64,000 nucleotides of DNA from Ancylobacter oerskovii (GTDB lineage: Bacteria; Pseudomonadota; Alphaproteobacteria; Rhizobiales; Xanthobacteraceae). The position numbers were made by a program, and so were the translations under genes. The stretch covers positions 647,424 to 711,423 of the forward strand of contig NZ_JAHBGB010000044.1 of NCBI RefSeq assembly GCF_018390555.1, given 5' to 3'. The notes beneath the pieces are model-generated. The model worked only from the letters and a program-made list of their open reading frames with translations, was not told the origin of the DNA and made no database searches. This document shows positions 9,800-18,488 of this stretch, one piece after another. Numbering within the stretch: the stretch's first letter is position 1; every line of letters starts with the position of its first letter.

Positions 9800-10105
9800 C
9801 TAGGAACGCGGATAATCGCTCGGCGGCGCGCCGACAAGGGTGGGTGTGCCGTTCTGGCAATAATGCCGGTAGCCGGCGTCCGGCGACACGACCCGATAGA
9901 CGCGCGGGGCGCCGGGACCCGTCGCCTCGTCATCGGACAGCCATTCGTCGGCGACCGGCGGGGCGGCGGCGCGCAGCAGGTGGGGGTCGACATCGGTGCC
10001 GGCATCGCCGAAGGCCACCATGCCGAGCAGGATGGTGCCGGCAAGGAAGAAGCCGGCGCCGATGTCGCGCCAGCCGGCGGAAAGTCGTTCGGGGTGGTCG
10101 GGCAT
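9800..10105 (-). CDS. Small single-pass membrane protein, unknown
   Basis: About 101 residues from the ATG at 10105 (MPDHPERLSAGWRDIG), which has GGAG six bases upstream. One hydrophobic segment, IGAGFFLAGTILLGMVAFG, is near the N-terminus; the rest is Pro/Asp-rich and ends with YRHYCQNGTPTLVGAPPSDY. The C-terminal part may be periplasmic. I do not recognise a family. It is followed upstream on the same strand by another small membrane protein, so the two may form an operon. Confidence 0.5.
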   Translation of the reverse strand: MPDHPERLSAGWRDIGAGFFLAGTILLGMVAFGDAGTDVDPHLLRAAAPPVADEWLSDDEATGPGAPRVYRVVSPDAGYRHYCQNGTPTLVGAPPSDYPRS

Positions 10106-10152
10106 GGGAAACTCCGTTTCTCGGGCGGGAGCGGGGACGCCGCCAGGGGCCG

Positions 10153-10392
10153 TCAGCGGCATGGGCTGGCCTGGCCGGGCGTCGCGCCGGGGGCGGTGCA
10201 GTCGCGCGGCATGGCGCCCGCGGGCGGCAGCGGGGTGGCGGCCTGCAGGCGGGTCTCGGCGGGCAGGCCGGCAGGCCGGCCTGTGGGTATGTCGAAGACG
10301 AGATGGAAGGCGGCGACGGCCGCCGCCACCGACAGGCCGGCGGCCAATGTCACGGCGGGAGCGAGGGGGGTGCGGGTGCCCGGAAGGCGCAT
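10153..10392 (-). CDS. Small membrane or exported protein, unknown
   Basis: 79 residues from the ATG at 10392 (MRLPGTRTPLAP), with AAGGGA five bases upstream. A hydrophobic segment (AVTLAAGLSVAAAVAAFHLVF) follows, then a Pro/Ala/Thr-rich region with two Cys near the end (MPRDCTAPGATPGQASPC). It could be a membrane-anchored peptide or an exported one. It lies 47 bases upstream of the other small membrane protein in the same direction. No family is recognised; coding status rests on the RBS and the hydrophobic segment. Confidence 0.4.
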   Translation of the reverse strand: MRLPGTRTPLAPAVTLAAGLSVAAAVAAFHLVFDIPTGRPAGLPAETRLQAATPLPPAGAMPRDCTAPGATPGQASPCR

Positions 10393-10584
10393 GGCTGTCC
10401 CTTGGTTGAAACCTGGAGGGACGCTAGCGGGCAATTGTCGCGCAGTTTCCGCGGCGCAGCATCGATTTTGTCGTCAGCTGTCGCGTCGCGGCGCGGGCGC
10501 CACGGATTGTTACATTTGCCCCGGCGACGAGCGGGCGAGGGCAGGCAGGGGCCGGCGGCGACCGTCGGGCCGCCGCCGCTGTCG

Positions 10585-11871
10585 TCACTCCGCCATCAGC
10601 GAGGGCAGGCCGGTGGAGAGCCAGGGCACGGCGGTGAGCAGGATGAGGAAGGCCACCATGCCCCAGAAGAACGGCATGTTGGCGCGGAACACATGCACCA
10701 CGTCCTCCCGGGCGATCTTGGCCGACACCAGTATCGCGATGGCGACCGGCGGGGTGATCTGGCCGATCACCACCGTCACCACGATCAGCACCCCGAAATG
10801 CACGAGGTCGACCTGCATGGCGACGAGCGAGGGCAGCAGCACCGGCATGATCATCGGGATCAGCGGGTCCAGCACCATGCCGGCGATCAGGGCGAGCAGC
10901 AGCAGGACGAGCAGTTTCGGCGTCTGGCCCTCGAAGGGGAACAGCGTCTGCAGCCCGTCCGCCAGCACCATCGGCACCTTGGCCTGCGACAAGGCCCAGC
11001 CGAGCGCGGTGGAGAAGCCGACGACGATCAGGACCTCGCCGGTCATGATCACCCCGTCCACCGTCACCTTGCGCAGTTCGGCCCAAGAGATCGAGCGGTA
11101 GACGAACTTCGACAGGATGAACGCATAGGCGAGGGCGAAGGCGCCGGCCTCGCTCGGCGTGCACACGCCGGAGATCAGGCTGATGAGGATGAAGGCGGGA
11201 AGGCCGAGCGGCAGGATGGCGCGCTTGCCGGTGCGCCACACCTCGGCGGGCATGAACGGCCCGGCGGTGCCCCAGCCCTTGCGGCGGGCGAGCCAGGAGA
11301 TGACGCCCATCATCATGCCGCCCATCAGCAGGCCCGGCACCACGCCGGCGAGGAACAGCGCGCCCAGCGAGGTGCCGGTCACCGCCGAATAGAGGATCAT
11401 CGGCGAGGAGGGCGGGATCAGCACGCCGATGCCCGAGGAGGTCGCCGTCACCGCCGCCGCGAAGGGGCCGGGATAGCCGTGCTTCTTGAGGTGCGGGATG
11501 GTGACGGAGCCGGTGCCAGCGAGGTCGGCCACCGAGGTGCCGATCATGCCGCCGAACAGGATGGAGGTGAGCACGTCGACATGGGCGAGGCCGCCGCGCA
11601 TCCACCCGACCAGCGCCACCGCGAAGTCGAACAACCGCTTGGCGATGCCGCCATTGTTCATGATGCCGCCGGCGAGGATGAACAGCGGCAGGGTGACGAG
11701 GATGTAGTCGGCGACGCCGGTGAGCGTCTGCTGCGGCAAGGCGAGCGTCCAGCCGCCGCTGATCGACAGGAAGATGAACACCGCGGCGACCAGCGCCACG
11801 ATGATCGGGAAGCCGATCACCACCAGCACGCAGAGGGCGGCGAGCGAGCCGCCGGCGAGAGCGAGCATCAT
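10585..11871 (-). CDS. TRAP transporter large permease, DctM subunit
   Basis: 428-residue inner-membrane protein forming the translocation channel of a TRAP transporter, which moves organic acids with the sodium or proton gradient. It is hydrophobic throughout, about 12 segments, with typical DctM stretches: FILAGGIMNNGGIAKRLFDF, GMIGTSVADLAGTGSVTIPH, SGIGVLIPPSSPMILYSAVT, PSEAGAFALAYAFI and LDPLIPMIMPVLLP. Its start overlaps the DctQ stop by four bases (11868-11871). It is the last gene of the operon dctP - isomerase - dctQ - dctM. Confidence 0.93.
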   Translation of the reverse strand: MMLALAGGSLAALCVLVVIGFPIIVALVAAVFIFLSISGGWTLALPQQTLTGVADYILVTLPLFILAGGIMNNGGIAKRLFDFAVALVGWMRGGLAHVDVLTSILFGGMIGTSVADLAGTGSVTIPHLKKHGYPGPFAAAVTATSSGIGVLIPPSSPMILYSAVTGTSLGALFLAGVVPGLLMGGMMMGVISWLARRKGWGTAGPFMPAEVWRTGKRAILPLGLPAFILISLISGVCTPSEAGAFALAYAFILSKFVYRSISWAELRKVTVDGVIMTGEVLIVVGFSTALGWALSQAKVPMVLADGLQTLFPFEGQTPKLLVLLLLALIAGMVLDPLIPMIMPVLLPSLVAMQVDLVHFGVLIVVTVVIGQITPPVAIAILVSAKIAREDVVHVFRANMPFFWGMVAFLILLTAVPWLSTGLPSLMAE

Positions 11872-12440
11872 AGCTTCACCTCATGGGCGGGATGCGCGGC
11901 GATCTCCGCGGCGATGTCTTCGATATGCACCGGCTCGTGCGGCACCACGGTGCGGAAGAGGAAGGCGGCGGCCATGCCGAGCGCGGCGGCGAGCAGTCCG
12001 CCCGAGATCCAGGACTTCGGGATGTCGAGCATCGGGGTGACGTCGCGGCCGAACACGTTCATGTAGCGCCAGGAGAACCAGGCGACGGCGAGCATCAGGA
12101 GCGCGCTGACGAAGCTGATCGCCCGCGCCAGCGTGCGGGCATTGCGCGCGTTCAGCCGGCTGGTGACGATCTCGCAGCCCACCAGCGCGCCGCGTCCCGC
12201 CGCCAGCACCACGCCGACCGCGGCGATCCAGACCAGCAGGATCGAGACGGCCTCCTCGGTCCAGGGCAGCGGATGGTTGAGGAAGTAGCGGCCGGTGGCG
12301 TTGGCGAGCACCAGAAGGCTCAGCGCCGCCATCAGCACCACGCCGGCGGTCTCCAGCAGCCAGGAGGCGGCGCCGACGAGGGAGACGCGGCCGGGGACGC
12401 CCGACGGCAAGGGGCGGGCCTCCATGAGCTTGAAGGTCAT
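11868..12440 (-). CDS. TRAP transporter small permease, DctQ subunit
   Basis: 190-residue inner-membrane protein with four predicted membrane segments (ASWLLETAGVVLMAALSLLVLAN, WTEEAVSILLVWIAAVGVVLAAG, AISFVSALLMLAVAWFSWRYM, WISGGLLAAALGMAAAFLF). LPWTEEAVSILLVW is the usual DctQ signature. Start chosen at the ATG at 12440; it overlaps the isomerase stop by four bases, as dctM overlaps dctQ, so translation is coupled along the operon. The C-terminal tail is His/Glu-rich. Confidence 0.9.
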   Translation of the reverse strand: MTFKLMEARPLPSGVPGRVSLVGAASWLLETAGVVLMAALSLLVLANATGRYFLNHPLPWTEEAVSILLVWIAAVGVVLAAGRGALVGCEIVTSRLNARNARTLARAISFVSALLMLAVAWFSWRYMNVFGRDVTPMLDIPKSWISGGLLAAALGMAAAFLFRTVVPHEPVHIEDIAAEIAAHPAHEVKL

Positions 12441-13237
12441 GATGCGGGCCCTCCCTCGGCGGCGGCGAGGCGACGGTCGAAGAGCCGGCCATAGCCCGGC
12501 CGGGCGCCGTCGATGCCGGCCACCTCCAGGCAATGCCAGAACGAGGCCTGCACGGCGGAGATCACCGGCTTGCCGAGCGCGGTCTCCAGTGCCTCGATGA
12601 CGCCGGCGGAGCGGAAATTGGTGCAGGAGATGAAGATCGCCGTGGCGTCCGGGTGGTCGCAGGCGACCACATGGTCGAACACCTTTTCCAGCGGCACCTC
12701 GGCCAGCGCCCAATCCTCGTCGATGCCGAGATTGCCGCTGTTGAGCACCTTGTGGCCGTTCGATTCCAGGAAGTTGATGGCGCGCTGGTGGATGGCGTCG
12801 ACGTAAGGGGTCGCCAGCGCCACCGGGCCGGCCTTCACCTCCTTGAGGGCGGCGAGCGAGGCGGTGGAGGCGGTGGTGGCCTTCACGCCGGGCGCCCAGC
12901 CTTCCATGCGGCCGATCAGCGCCTTGTCATAGGCGGTGCCGTAGACGAAGGAGGCACTGGTGCCACCGAAGCACAGCACGTCGATCGGCGCCGAGCCGAC
13001 CAGCCGGGCGGACTGCTCCAGCTCCGGCGCGTTCATCATCTGGTCGATGCCTTCCAGCGTCACCTTGGGCAGGCGCACGCGGGTGGTATGGATGGACAGC
13101 CCCGGCGCCGCCATGGCCGCCCATTCGGCGTCCATGACGATGCTGGAGGCGATGTAGATGAGGCCGAGGCGGCCCAGTGTAGCGTAGCCGTCGTAACGGA
13201 AGCCCTTGCGGGCTTCCTCACCGGTGATGGCGGTCAT
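12437..13237 (-). CDS. Maleate cis-trans isomerase / Asp-Glu racemase family protein
   Basis: 266-residue cytoplasmic enzyme of the superfamily that includes maleate isomerase, hydantoin racemase and arylmalonate decarboxylase. The two expected catalytic cysteines are present: C89 in IDVLCFGGTSASF and C205 in IFISCTNFRS, and the family block GVIEALETALGKPVISA follows. Two cysteines fit isomerase or racemase chemistry better than arylmalonate decarboxylase, which needs only one. The gene sits inside a TRAP operon, between the binding protein (11 bases upstream) and dctQ (4-base overlap), so it most likely acts on the imported acid. ATG at 13237 chosen; the frame is open further upstream. Confidence 0.8.
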   Translation of the reverse strand: MTAITGEEARKGFRYDGYATLGRLGLIYIASSIVMDAEWAAMAAPGLSIHTTRVRLPKVTLEGIDQMMNAPELEQSARLVGSAPIDVLCFGGTSASFVYGTAYDKALIGRMEGWAPGVKATTASTASLAALKEVKAGPVALATPYVDAIHQRAINFLESNGHKVLNSGNLGIDEDWALAEVPLEKVFDHVVACDHPDATAIFISCTNFRSAGVIEALETALGKPVISAVQASFWHCLEVAGIDGARPGYGRLFDRRLAAAEGGPAS

Positions 13238-13248
13238 GTCGATCGAGC

Positions 13249-14250
13249 TCACTTCAGGCTGGCTTCGAGCTTGGCCATGAAATCCGGGCCGACCACCTTG
13301 GCGATCTCGCCCTTCACCGGCTCGGCGGCGGTGCGGAAGGCGGCGAGGTCCGGCGTCGTCACCGTCACGCCCTTGGACTTGAACTCGTCGACCAGGCGCG
13401 CGTCGCTGTCGTCGGAGACCTTGCGGGTGGCGGCGGCGCCAGCCTTGGCGGCTTCCTTCACCTTGGCCTTGAGCTCGGGGGAGAGCGCGTCGAAGGCGGC
13501 GCCGTTCATGGCGAGGGTGATCGGCGTGTAGACGTGGTTGGTGAGCGCGATGAACTTCTGCACCTCGAAGAAGGAGAAGTCCTTGATCACCGAGAGCGGG
13601 TTCTCCTGCCCGTCCAGCGCACCCTGCTTCAGCGCCATGTAGACCTCGCCGAGCGGCATCGGCGTGGGGGCGGCGCCCAGCGCCTTGAAGGCGAGGATGC
13701 GGGTGGGGCTGCCCGGGGTGCGGATCTTCAGGCCCTTGAGGTCGGCGGGGACGTTGATCTGCTTGTTGGTGGTCGAGATGGTGCGGAAGCCGAGCTCGCC
13801 GAAGGCCAGCACCTCGAGCCCGGCCTTCTGGCGCAGCGAGGCGCCGAGCAACTCGCCGAAGGTGCCGTCGAAGGCGGCGCGGGCGCTTGCCTTGTCGGCG
13901 AACAGGAACGGCGTGTCGAGCACCGAGAAGCCCTTGTCGAGGGTGACGACGTCGGAGCCCATCGGCACCACCTGCACCTCGCCGGCGCGGATCAGTTCCA
14001 TCAGCGCCGTCTCGTCGCCGAGCGCGCCGCCCTCGAAGAACTCGATGGCGACCTCCGGGCCGGCCGACTTGACGAGCGCGTCGCGGAAATTGGCGAGCAT
14101 GATGTTCAGCGGATCGCCGGCATTGGTCTCCACCGCCAGCCGCAGCTTGGTCTGGGAGAGGGCCGGGGAGGAGGCCAGCCCGGCGGCGCCGAGCACCGAC
14201 GCGGCGACAGCGACGGCCGCCAGCCGCTTCAGCGGCGAGAGAGTGAACAT
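13249..14250 (-). CDS. TRAP transporter substrate-binding protein, DctP family
   Basis: 333-residue periplasmic binding protein that captures the solute for the DctQM permease. A Sec signal (MFTLSPLKRLAAVAVAASVLGAAGL...ALSQ) is followed by KLRLAVETNAGDPLNIMLANF. The DctP family motif region around the carboxylate-binding Arg is present: GLKIRTPGSPTRILAFKALGAAPTPMPLGEVYMALKQGALDGQEN. AAGGA lies nine bases before the ATG at 14250; a second ATG at 14259 is too close to that site. It heads the operon. The upstream DNA is AT-rich and has a long perfect inverted repeat. Confidence 0.93.
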   Translation of the reverse strand: MFTLSPLKRLAAVAVAASVLGAAGLASSPALSQTKLRLAVETNAGDPLNIMLANFRDALVKSAGPEVAIEFFEGGALGDETALMELIRAGEVQVVPMGSDVVTLDKGFSVLDTPFLFADKASARAAFDGTFGELLGASLRQKAGLEVLAFGELGFRTISTTNKQINVPADLKGLKIRTPGSPTRILAFKALGAAPTPMPLGEVYMALKQGALDGQENPLSVIKDFSFFEVQKFIALTNHVYTPITLAMNGAAFDALSPELKAKVKEAAKAGAAATRKVSDDSDARLVDEFKSKGVTVTTPDLAAFRTAAEPVKGEIAKVVGPDFMAKLEASLK

Positions 14251-14674
14251 GATCCGCATTCCTTGCCCTAGAGAAAGATGGCGGATCTTTTTGCATCTAT
14301 CGTGCCAGACGCAGGATCCGCTCGTAGAAGACATCCGAAACTCTACGGATGCTCACGATAGATGCAAGGATCGATAATCGAGATGACTATTTAATCAGAT
14401 AAAATTATGCAATTCTATTTAAAGCATCGGATAAAACTATGTATCAGATGTCGTTATTCGGTCGCTTCAACCTGTCATCTCTTGGGTGACTTTAGCGCAT
14501 CAGAATAAATATTGGCAATGTTGATGATCGTATTTTTCGATGCGCCGCGGGCAGGCGACGGTTGAGCCCGGCTCAACGCGGCGATGAGGGCGCGTGCGTT
14601 GAGGTGGCGGCCGCGCGCTGTAGGATGAGGCCGGGCCATGAGCGCACCGAGATGAGCGAACCGAGGGAAGCAAC
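14251..14674. other. Intergenic region upstream of the TRAP operon
   Basis: 424 bases between the divergent TRAP operon and an SDR gene. It holds the 14-bp inverted repeat described at 14291-14367. A clearly AT-rich core (about 14370-14530, for example ATAAAATTATGCAATT) probably contains promoters for one or both sides. No gene is seen. Confidence 0.5.
14291..14367. promoter_or_regulatory. Perfect 14-bp inverted repeat, candidate operator pair
   Basis: TTGCATCTATCGTG at 14291-14304 recurs exactly inverted as CACGATAGATGCAA at 14354-14367, with 49 bases between. The position, 41-117 bases upstream of the TRAP binding-protein start, suits two operator copies for a looping or dimeric repressor. 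No regulator gene adjoins the operon. A hairpin in the leader RNA is the alternative. Confidence 0.5.
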
Positions 14675-15517
14675 ATGACACATCCGGCCATCGCACCCGG
14701 CCGCGTCGCGGTCGTCACCGGCGGCGCCAGTGGCATCGGACTGGCCGCCGCCCGTCGCTTCGGCGCCGCGGGCATGGCGGTGCTGATCATCGATCTTCCC
14801 GGGCCGGCGCTCGTCGAGGCGGTGGAGGCGCTCAAGGCGGAAGGCGTCACGGTGGTGGACGCCCCGGCCGATGTGAGCGACCGCGCGCAGATCGAGGCGG
14901 CGAAGGCGCAGGCGGACCGCATGGGCCCGGTGACGGTGCTGATGTGCAATGCCGGGCGCGAAGGCGGCGGCGGGCTCGCGGCCGAGGAGGCCGTGTGGCG
15001 CCGGACGCTGGAGGTCAATTTCTGGGGCGTGTTCCACAGCCTGCAGGTCTTCGTGCCGGACATGGTGGCCTCGTCGCTTCCCGGCGCGGTGGTGATGACC
15101 GGCTCCAAGCAGGGGATCACGCTGCCGCCCGGCGACACCGCCTACAATGTCTCGAAGGCGGCGCTGAAAGCGCTGGCGGAATCCGTCTCCCACGACCTCG
15201 TCACGCAGACGGAGGGGCGGGTCGGTGCGCATCTGCTGATCCCCGGCTTCACCTTCACCGGCTTCACCCGCGCAAAGGGGGTGAGCGAGCAGCCCGCGGG
15301 CGCCTGGACCTCCGAGCAGGTGGCCGACTTCCTGATCGACGGCATGGGCAAGGGCGATTTCTATATTCTCTGCCCCGACAATGAGGTGACGCGCGAGGTG
15401 GATCTCAAGCGCATGCGCTGGGCGATGGGCGATATCGTCGAGAACCGTCCGGCGCTGTCGCGCTGGCATCCCGATTATGCCGAGGCCTTCGCCGCCCATA
15501 TGAAGACGGGCGGCTAG
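14675..15517 (+). CDS. Short-chain dehydrogenase/reductase
   Basis: 280-residue Rossmann-fold oxidoreductase using NAD(P). The cofactor motif TGGASGIGLAAARRF is at the N-terminus, NAGREGGG in the middle, and the catalytic Tyr and Lys are in AYNVSKAAL. The usual catalytic Ser is in MTGSKQG. Asp in IIDLPGP after the second strand suggests NAD preference. It is divergent from the TRAP operon and could process a related metabolite, but the 424-base gap and lack of a specific family mark leave the substrate open. Hairpins follow the gene. Confidence 0.85.
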   Translation: MTHPAIAPGRVAVVTGGASGIGLAAARRFGAAGMAVLIIDLPGPALVEAVEALKAEGVTVVDAPADVSDRAQIEAAKAQADRMGPVTVLMCNAGREGGGGLAAEEAVWRRTLEVNFWGVFHSLQVFVPDMVASSLPGAVVMTGSKQGITLPPGDTAYNVSKAALKALAESVSHDLVTQTEGRVGAHLLIPGFTFTGFTRAKGVSEQPAGAWTSEQVADFLIDGMGKGDFYILCPDNEVTREVDLKRMRWAMGDIVENRPALSRWHPDYAEAFAAHMKTGG

Positions 15518-15585
15518 CCGCCTTCCCGCGCTTCTTCGCGGGCGTTACCGGCCGGGGTTCGCCCGGCGCCGACAGGCATGACCAT

Positions 15586-15618
15586 GATGCGCCCCGCCGT
15601 GATGCGCCGGGGCGCATC
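15586..15618 (+). terminator. Inverted repeat after the SDR gene
   Basis: GATGCGCCCC (15586-15595) and GGGGCGCATC (15609-15618) form a perfect 10-bp stem around 13 bases. A shorter CCCGCG/CGCGGG stem precedes it at 15525-15542. Only a weak T-run (GGCGTTTG) follows, so termination is likely but not certain. Confidence 0.45.
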
Positions 15619-15756
15619 GGCGTTTGTCCACCCCATGAAAATCCATCCGAGGCTACGGGCGCCGCGTTCCGGCAGGCCGGGTCTTGAGGCGCCCGCGCCT
15701 GGGGTTTGCTGCATATTTCATTTGCAAAAATATTATTCGCATCCTATTAATTGGTT

Positions 15757-16215
15757 ATGAATGAAACAATCAACCTCCGGCGGTCGCTCACCGCCCAGCT
15801 GCTGCAGGCGGGGCGCCAATGGCGCCGCATCGCCGAGCGCGAGCTGGTGTCGCTCGGCATTTCCGAGGCCTGCGCCGCCCCGCTCCTGTGGACGGGCCGG
15901 CTGGGCGGCGGCGTGCGGCAGGTGACGCTGGCCGCCTATGTCGGCATCGAGGGCCCCTCGCTGGTGCGGCTGCTGGACCAGCTGGCCGCCTCCGATCTCA
16001 TCGAGCGGCGCGACGACCCCACCGACCGGCGCGCCAAGACGATCTGGCTGACCGAGGCCGGCGAGCGTCTTGCCGCCCGCATCGAGGAGGTGCTGGTGGA
16101 TGTGCGCGGGCAGGTGCTCGCCGGCATCGATCCCGCCGATCTCGAGGCGGCGCTGCGGGTGCTCAAGGCCTTTGACGAGGTACCCGTCCGCGCGACGGAG
16201 GAGGGGGCGTCGTGA
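15757..16215 (+). CDS. MarR-family transcriptional regulator
   Basis: 152-residue winged-helix regulator: TAQLLQAGRQWRRIAERELVSLGISEACAAPLLW, a recognition region (VTLAAYVGIEGPSLVRLLDQLAASDLIERR) and the wing DPTDRRAKTIWLTEAGERL. It heads a four-gene efflux operon; its stop overlaps the GTG of the FUSC gene by four bases, so it is the likely ligand-sensing repressor of that operon. The upstream 70 bases are AT-rich (ATTTGCAAAAATATTATTCGCAT), a good place for promoter and operator. No clear ribosome-binding site precedes the ATG; an in-frame TTG lies six bases upstream. The transcript may be leaderless or nearly so. Confidence 0.85.
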   Translation: MNETINLRRSLTAQLLQAGRQWRRIAERELVSLGISEACAAPLLWTGRLGGGVRQVTLAAYVGIEGPSLVRLLDQLAASDLIERRDDPTDRRAKTIWLTEAGERLAARIEEVLVDVRGQVLAGIDPADLEAALRVLKAFDEVPVRATEEGAS

Positions 16216-18275
16216 CTCTGCCGTCCTGGCGGGACTGGCTCTTCTCCGGGAAAGCCTTCCTCGCCTCCATGCTGGCGCTGTACATCGCGCTCGCCTTCGA
16301 CCTGCCGCGTCCCTACTGGGCGATGGCGGCGGTCTATATCGTCGCCAACCCGCTCGCCGGCGCGACCAGCTCCAAGGGGCTGTACCGCGCCCTCGGCACG
16401 CTGATCGGCGCGGCGGCGGCGGTGTTCTTCGTGCCGGTCTTCATCAACGCCCCGGAGCTGCTCACCCTGGTGGTGGCGCTGTGGACCGGGACGCTGCTCT
16501 ACATCTCCATGCTCGACCGCACGCCGCGCAGCTATGTGTTCATGCTTGCCGGCTACAGCCTGCCGCTGATCGCGCTGCCGGTGATCGGCACGCCGGAGGA
16601 GATCTTCGACGTCGCGCTGGCGCGCAGCGAGGAGATCATCATCGGCATCACCTGCGCCACCGTCGTCGGCGCGGTGGTGTTTCCCACCAGCGTCGGCACG
16701 GCGCTGTCGGCGCGCATCACCGGCTGGCTCGACGACGCCGCCTCCTGGGCCGGCGAGATCCTGCACGGGGAGGGCGCCCTGCCGGCGACGCCGCTGCGCC
16801 GCCAGAAGCTGGCCGCCGACATTGGCGGGCTCGACCTGATCATCAGCCAGCTCTCCTACGACGCGGCGACGCGCGACGTGGTGCCCCATGCCCGCGAGCT
16901 GCGCGGCCGGCTGCTCATGCTGCTGCCGCTGCTCTCCTCGCTCGCCGACCGGCTGCACGCGCTGAAGGCGGAGGCGGGCGAACTGCCGGCCGAGCTGGCG
17001 GCGCTGCTGCAGCGCGTCGCCGAGTGGTTCGGCGAGGGCCGCCGTGCCGACCCCGGCGCGGCGGACGAACTGATCGCCGCCATGACCGCGCTGCGGCCCG
17101 AGGGCGCCGTCGACTGGAGCGGGCTGATGCAGGCGAGCGCGCTCGACCGGCTCGGCGAGGTCGTCTCCCTGTGGAGCGATTGCCTCAGCCTGAAGGCGGA
17201 TATCGAGCGCGGCCAGCATGCCGGGCCCTGGCGGCCGCGCTTCCGTCACCGCCGGGTGGTGAGCCGGGCGCGGTACTATGATTTCGGGCTCATGCTGTTC
17301 TCCGCCGGCTCCTGCGTGCTCGCCACGCTGGTGCTCAGCGGCTTCTGGATCCTCAGCGGCTGGTCCAACGGCTCCGGCGCGGTGATGATGGCCGCCGTCG
17401 CCTGCTCCTTCTTCGCGGCCATGGACCGGCCGGCGCCGTTCATCCGCACCATGGCGGTCCTGACCGGCGTCAGCGTCGTCATCGCGGGCGTGTACCAGTT
17501 CGCCATCCTGCCGATGGTGCACGATTTCGAGATGCTGGTGCTGGTGTTCGCGCCGCCCTTCCTGCTGCTCGGGCTGATCATCCCGCGCCCGCAATTCAAC
17601 ATGCTGGGCGTGCTGATGGCGGTGAACACCGCTTCCTTCGTGGCGATGCAGAACCGTTACAACGTCGATTTCGCCACCTTCGCCAATGAGGGGCTGGCGG
17701 CGGTCGTCGGCCTGACCTTCGCCTTCGCCTGGACCATCGCGACGCGCCCCTTCGGCGCCGAGATGGCCGCCCGCCGGCTGGTGCTGGCGGGCTGGAAGGA
17801 TCTCGCCGAGACCGCTTCCGGGCATCATCGCGACGACCATGAGCGGCTGGCGGGTCGCATGCTCGACCGGCTCGGCCAGCTGGTGCCGAGGATCGCCGTG
17901 GTCGACGACCGCGAGCTGGCCAAGGTGGACGGCTTCGCGGAGGTGCGCGTCGGCTTCAACATCGTCGAGCTGCAGAAGACGCGCCGCGAGTTCGCCGAGG
18001 GCGAGCGGGCGGCGGTCGATGCGGTGCTGGCCGGCGTCGCCGGGCTGTATCGCGAGCGCATGGCGCGGCGGGGCTTCGTGGCGCCTTCCGACGAGCTGTG
18101 CGCCACCCTCGACAACGCCCTCCGCCTGATCGCCTGCCAGGAGGGCGGGGTGGCCCGGCGCACCATCGATGCGCTGGTGGGCCTGCGGCGGGCGCTGTTC
18201 CCGGATGCGCCGGGCCCGGCGGGCGGCTTCGCGCCCAAACATCCCGACCAGCCGATGCTGCTGGCGGCGGAGTGA
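16212..18275 (+). CDS. FUSC-family inner-membrane efflux protein (AaeB-like)
   Basis: 687-residue membrane protein of the fusaric-acid-resistance/aromatic-acid exporter family. Two blocks of membrane segments are visible: about residues 13-180 (FLASMLALYIALAFDLPRPYWAMAAVYIVANPLAG...) and about 355-525 (YYDFGLMLFSAGSCVLATLVL..., PPFLLLGLIIPRPQFN), each followed by a cytoplasmic region. With the HlyD-type adaptor and DUF1656 peptide next door it should export a weak organic or aromatic acid across the envelope. Start is the GTG at 16212, overlapping the MarR stop. The cargo is not readable from sequence. Confidence 0.9.
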   Translation: MTLPSWRDWLFSGKAFLASMLALYIALAFDLPRPYWAMAAVYIVANPLAGATSSKGLYRALGTLIGAAAAVFFVPVFINAPELLTLVVALWTGTLLYISMLDRTPRSYVFMLAGYSLPLIALPVIGTPEEIFDVALARSEEIIIGITCATVVGAVVFPTSVGTALSARITGWLDDAASWAGEILHGEGALPATPLRRQKLAADIGGLDLIISQLSYDAATRDVVPHARELRGRLLMLLPLLSSLADRLHALKAEAGELPAELAALLQRVAEWFGEGRRADPGAADELIAAMTALRPEGAVDWSGLMQASALDRLGEVVSLWSDCLSLKADIERGQHAGPWRPRFRHRRVVSRARYYDFGLMLFSAGSCVLATLVLSGFWILSGWSNGSGAVMMAAVACSFFAAMDRPAPFIRTMAVLTGVSVVIAGVYQFAILPMVHDFEMLVLVFAPPFLLLGLIIPRPQFNMLGVLMAVNTASFVAMQNRYNVDFATFANEGLAAVVGLTFAFAWTIATRPFGAEMAARRLVLAGWKDLAETASGHHRDDHERLAGRMLDRLGQLVPRIAVVDDRELAKVDGFAEVRVGFNIVELQKTRREFAEGERAAVDAVLAGVAGLYRERMARRGFVAPSDELCATLDNALRLIACQEGGVARRTIDALVGLRRALFPDAPGPAGGFAPKHPDQPMLLAAE

Positions 18276-18278
18276 CCC

Positions 18279-18488
18279 ATGGCCGGTGAAATCGACATTT
18301 ACGGCGTCTATATCCCCAACCTGCTGGCGCTGATGGTGGCGACGCTGCTGGTCAGCCTCGTCGTGCGGCGGGTGCTCGCCTTTCTCGGCGTCTATGCGCT
18401 GGTGTGGCATCGCGGGCTGTTCGACGTCGCCCTCTACATCGTTCTCTTGCAGGGCATGTCCCTGATGTCCCAATGGTGGCTGTCATGA
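18279..18488 (+). CDS. DUF1656 (AaeX-like) membrane peptide
   Basis: 69 residues with two hydrophobic segments (LLALMVATLLVSLVVRRVLAFLGVYALVW and LYIVLLQGMSLMSQWWLS) and the family opening GEIDIYGVYIP. DUF1656 proteins accompany FUSC/HlyD efflux pairs. It begins 3 bases after the FUSC stop and its end overlaps the adaptor ATG by four bases, so all three pump parts are co-translated. Confidence 0.9.
   Translation: MAGEIDIYGVYIPNLLALMVATLLVSLVVRRVLAFLGVYALVWHRGLFDVALYIVLLQGMSLMSQWWLS

Noticed and set aside
8965..12066. Plus-strand open frame of about 1030 codons opposite the response-regulator and TRAP genes
   Set aside because: It spans several real minus-strand genes and their gaps; its His/Gln/Glu-rich translation is the usual shadow of hydrophobic membrane-protein genes.
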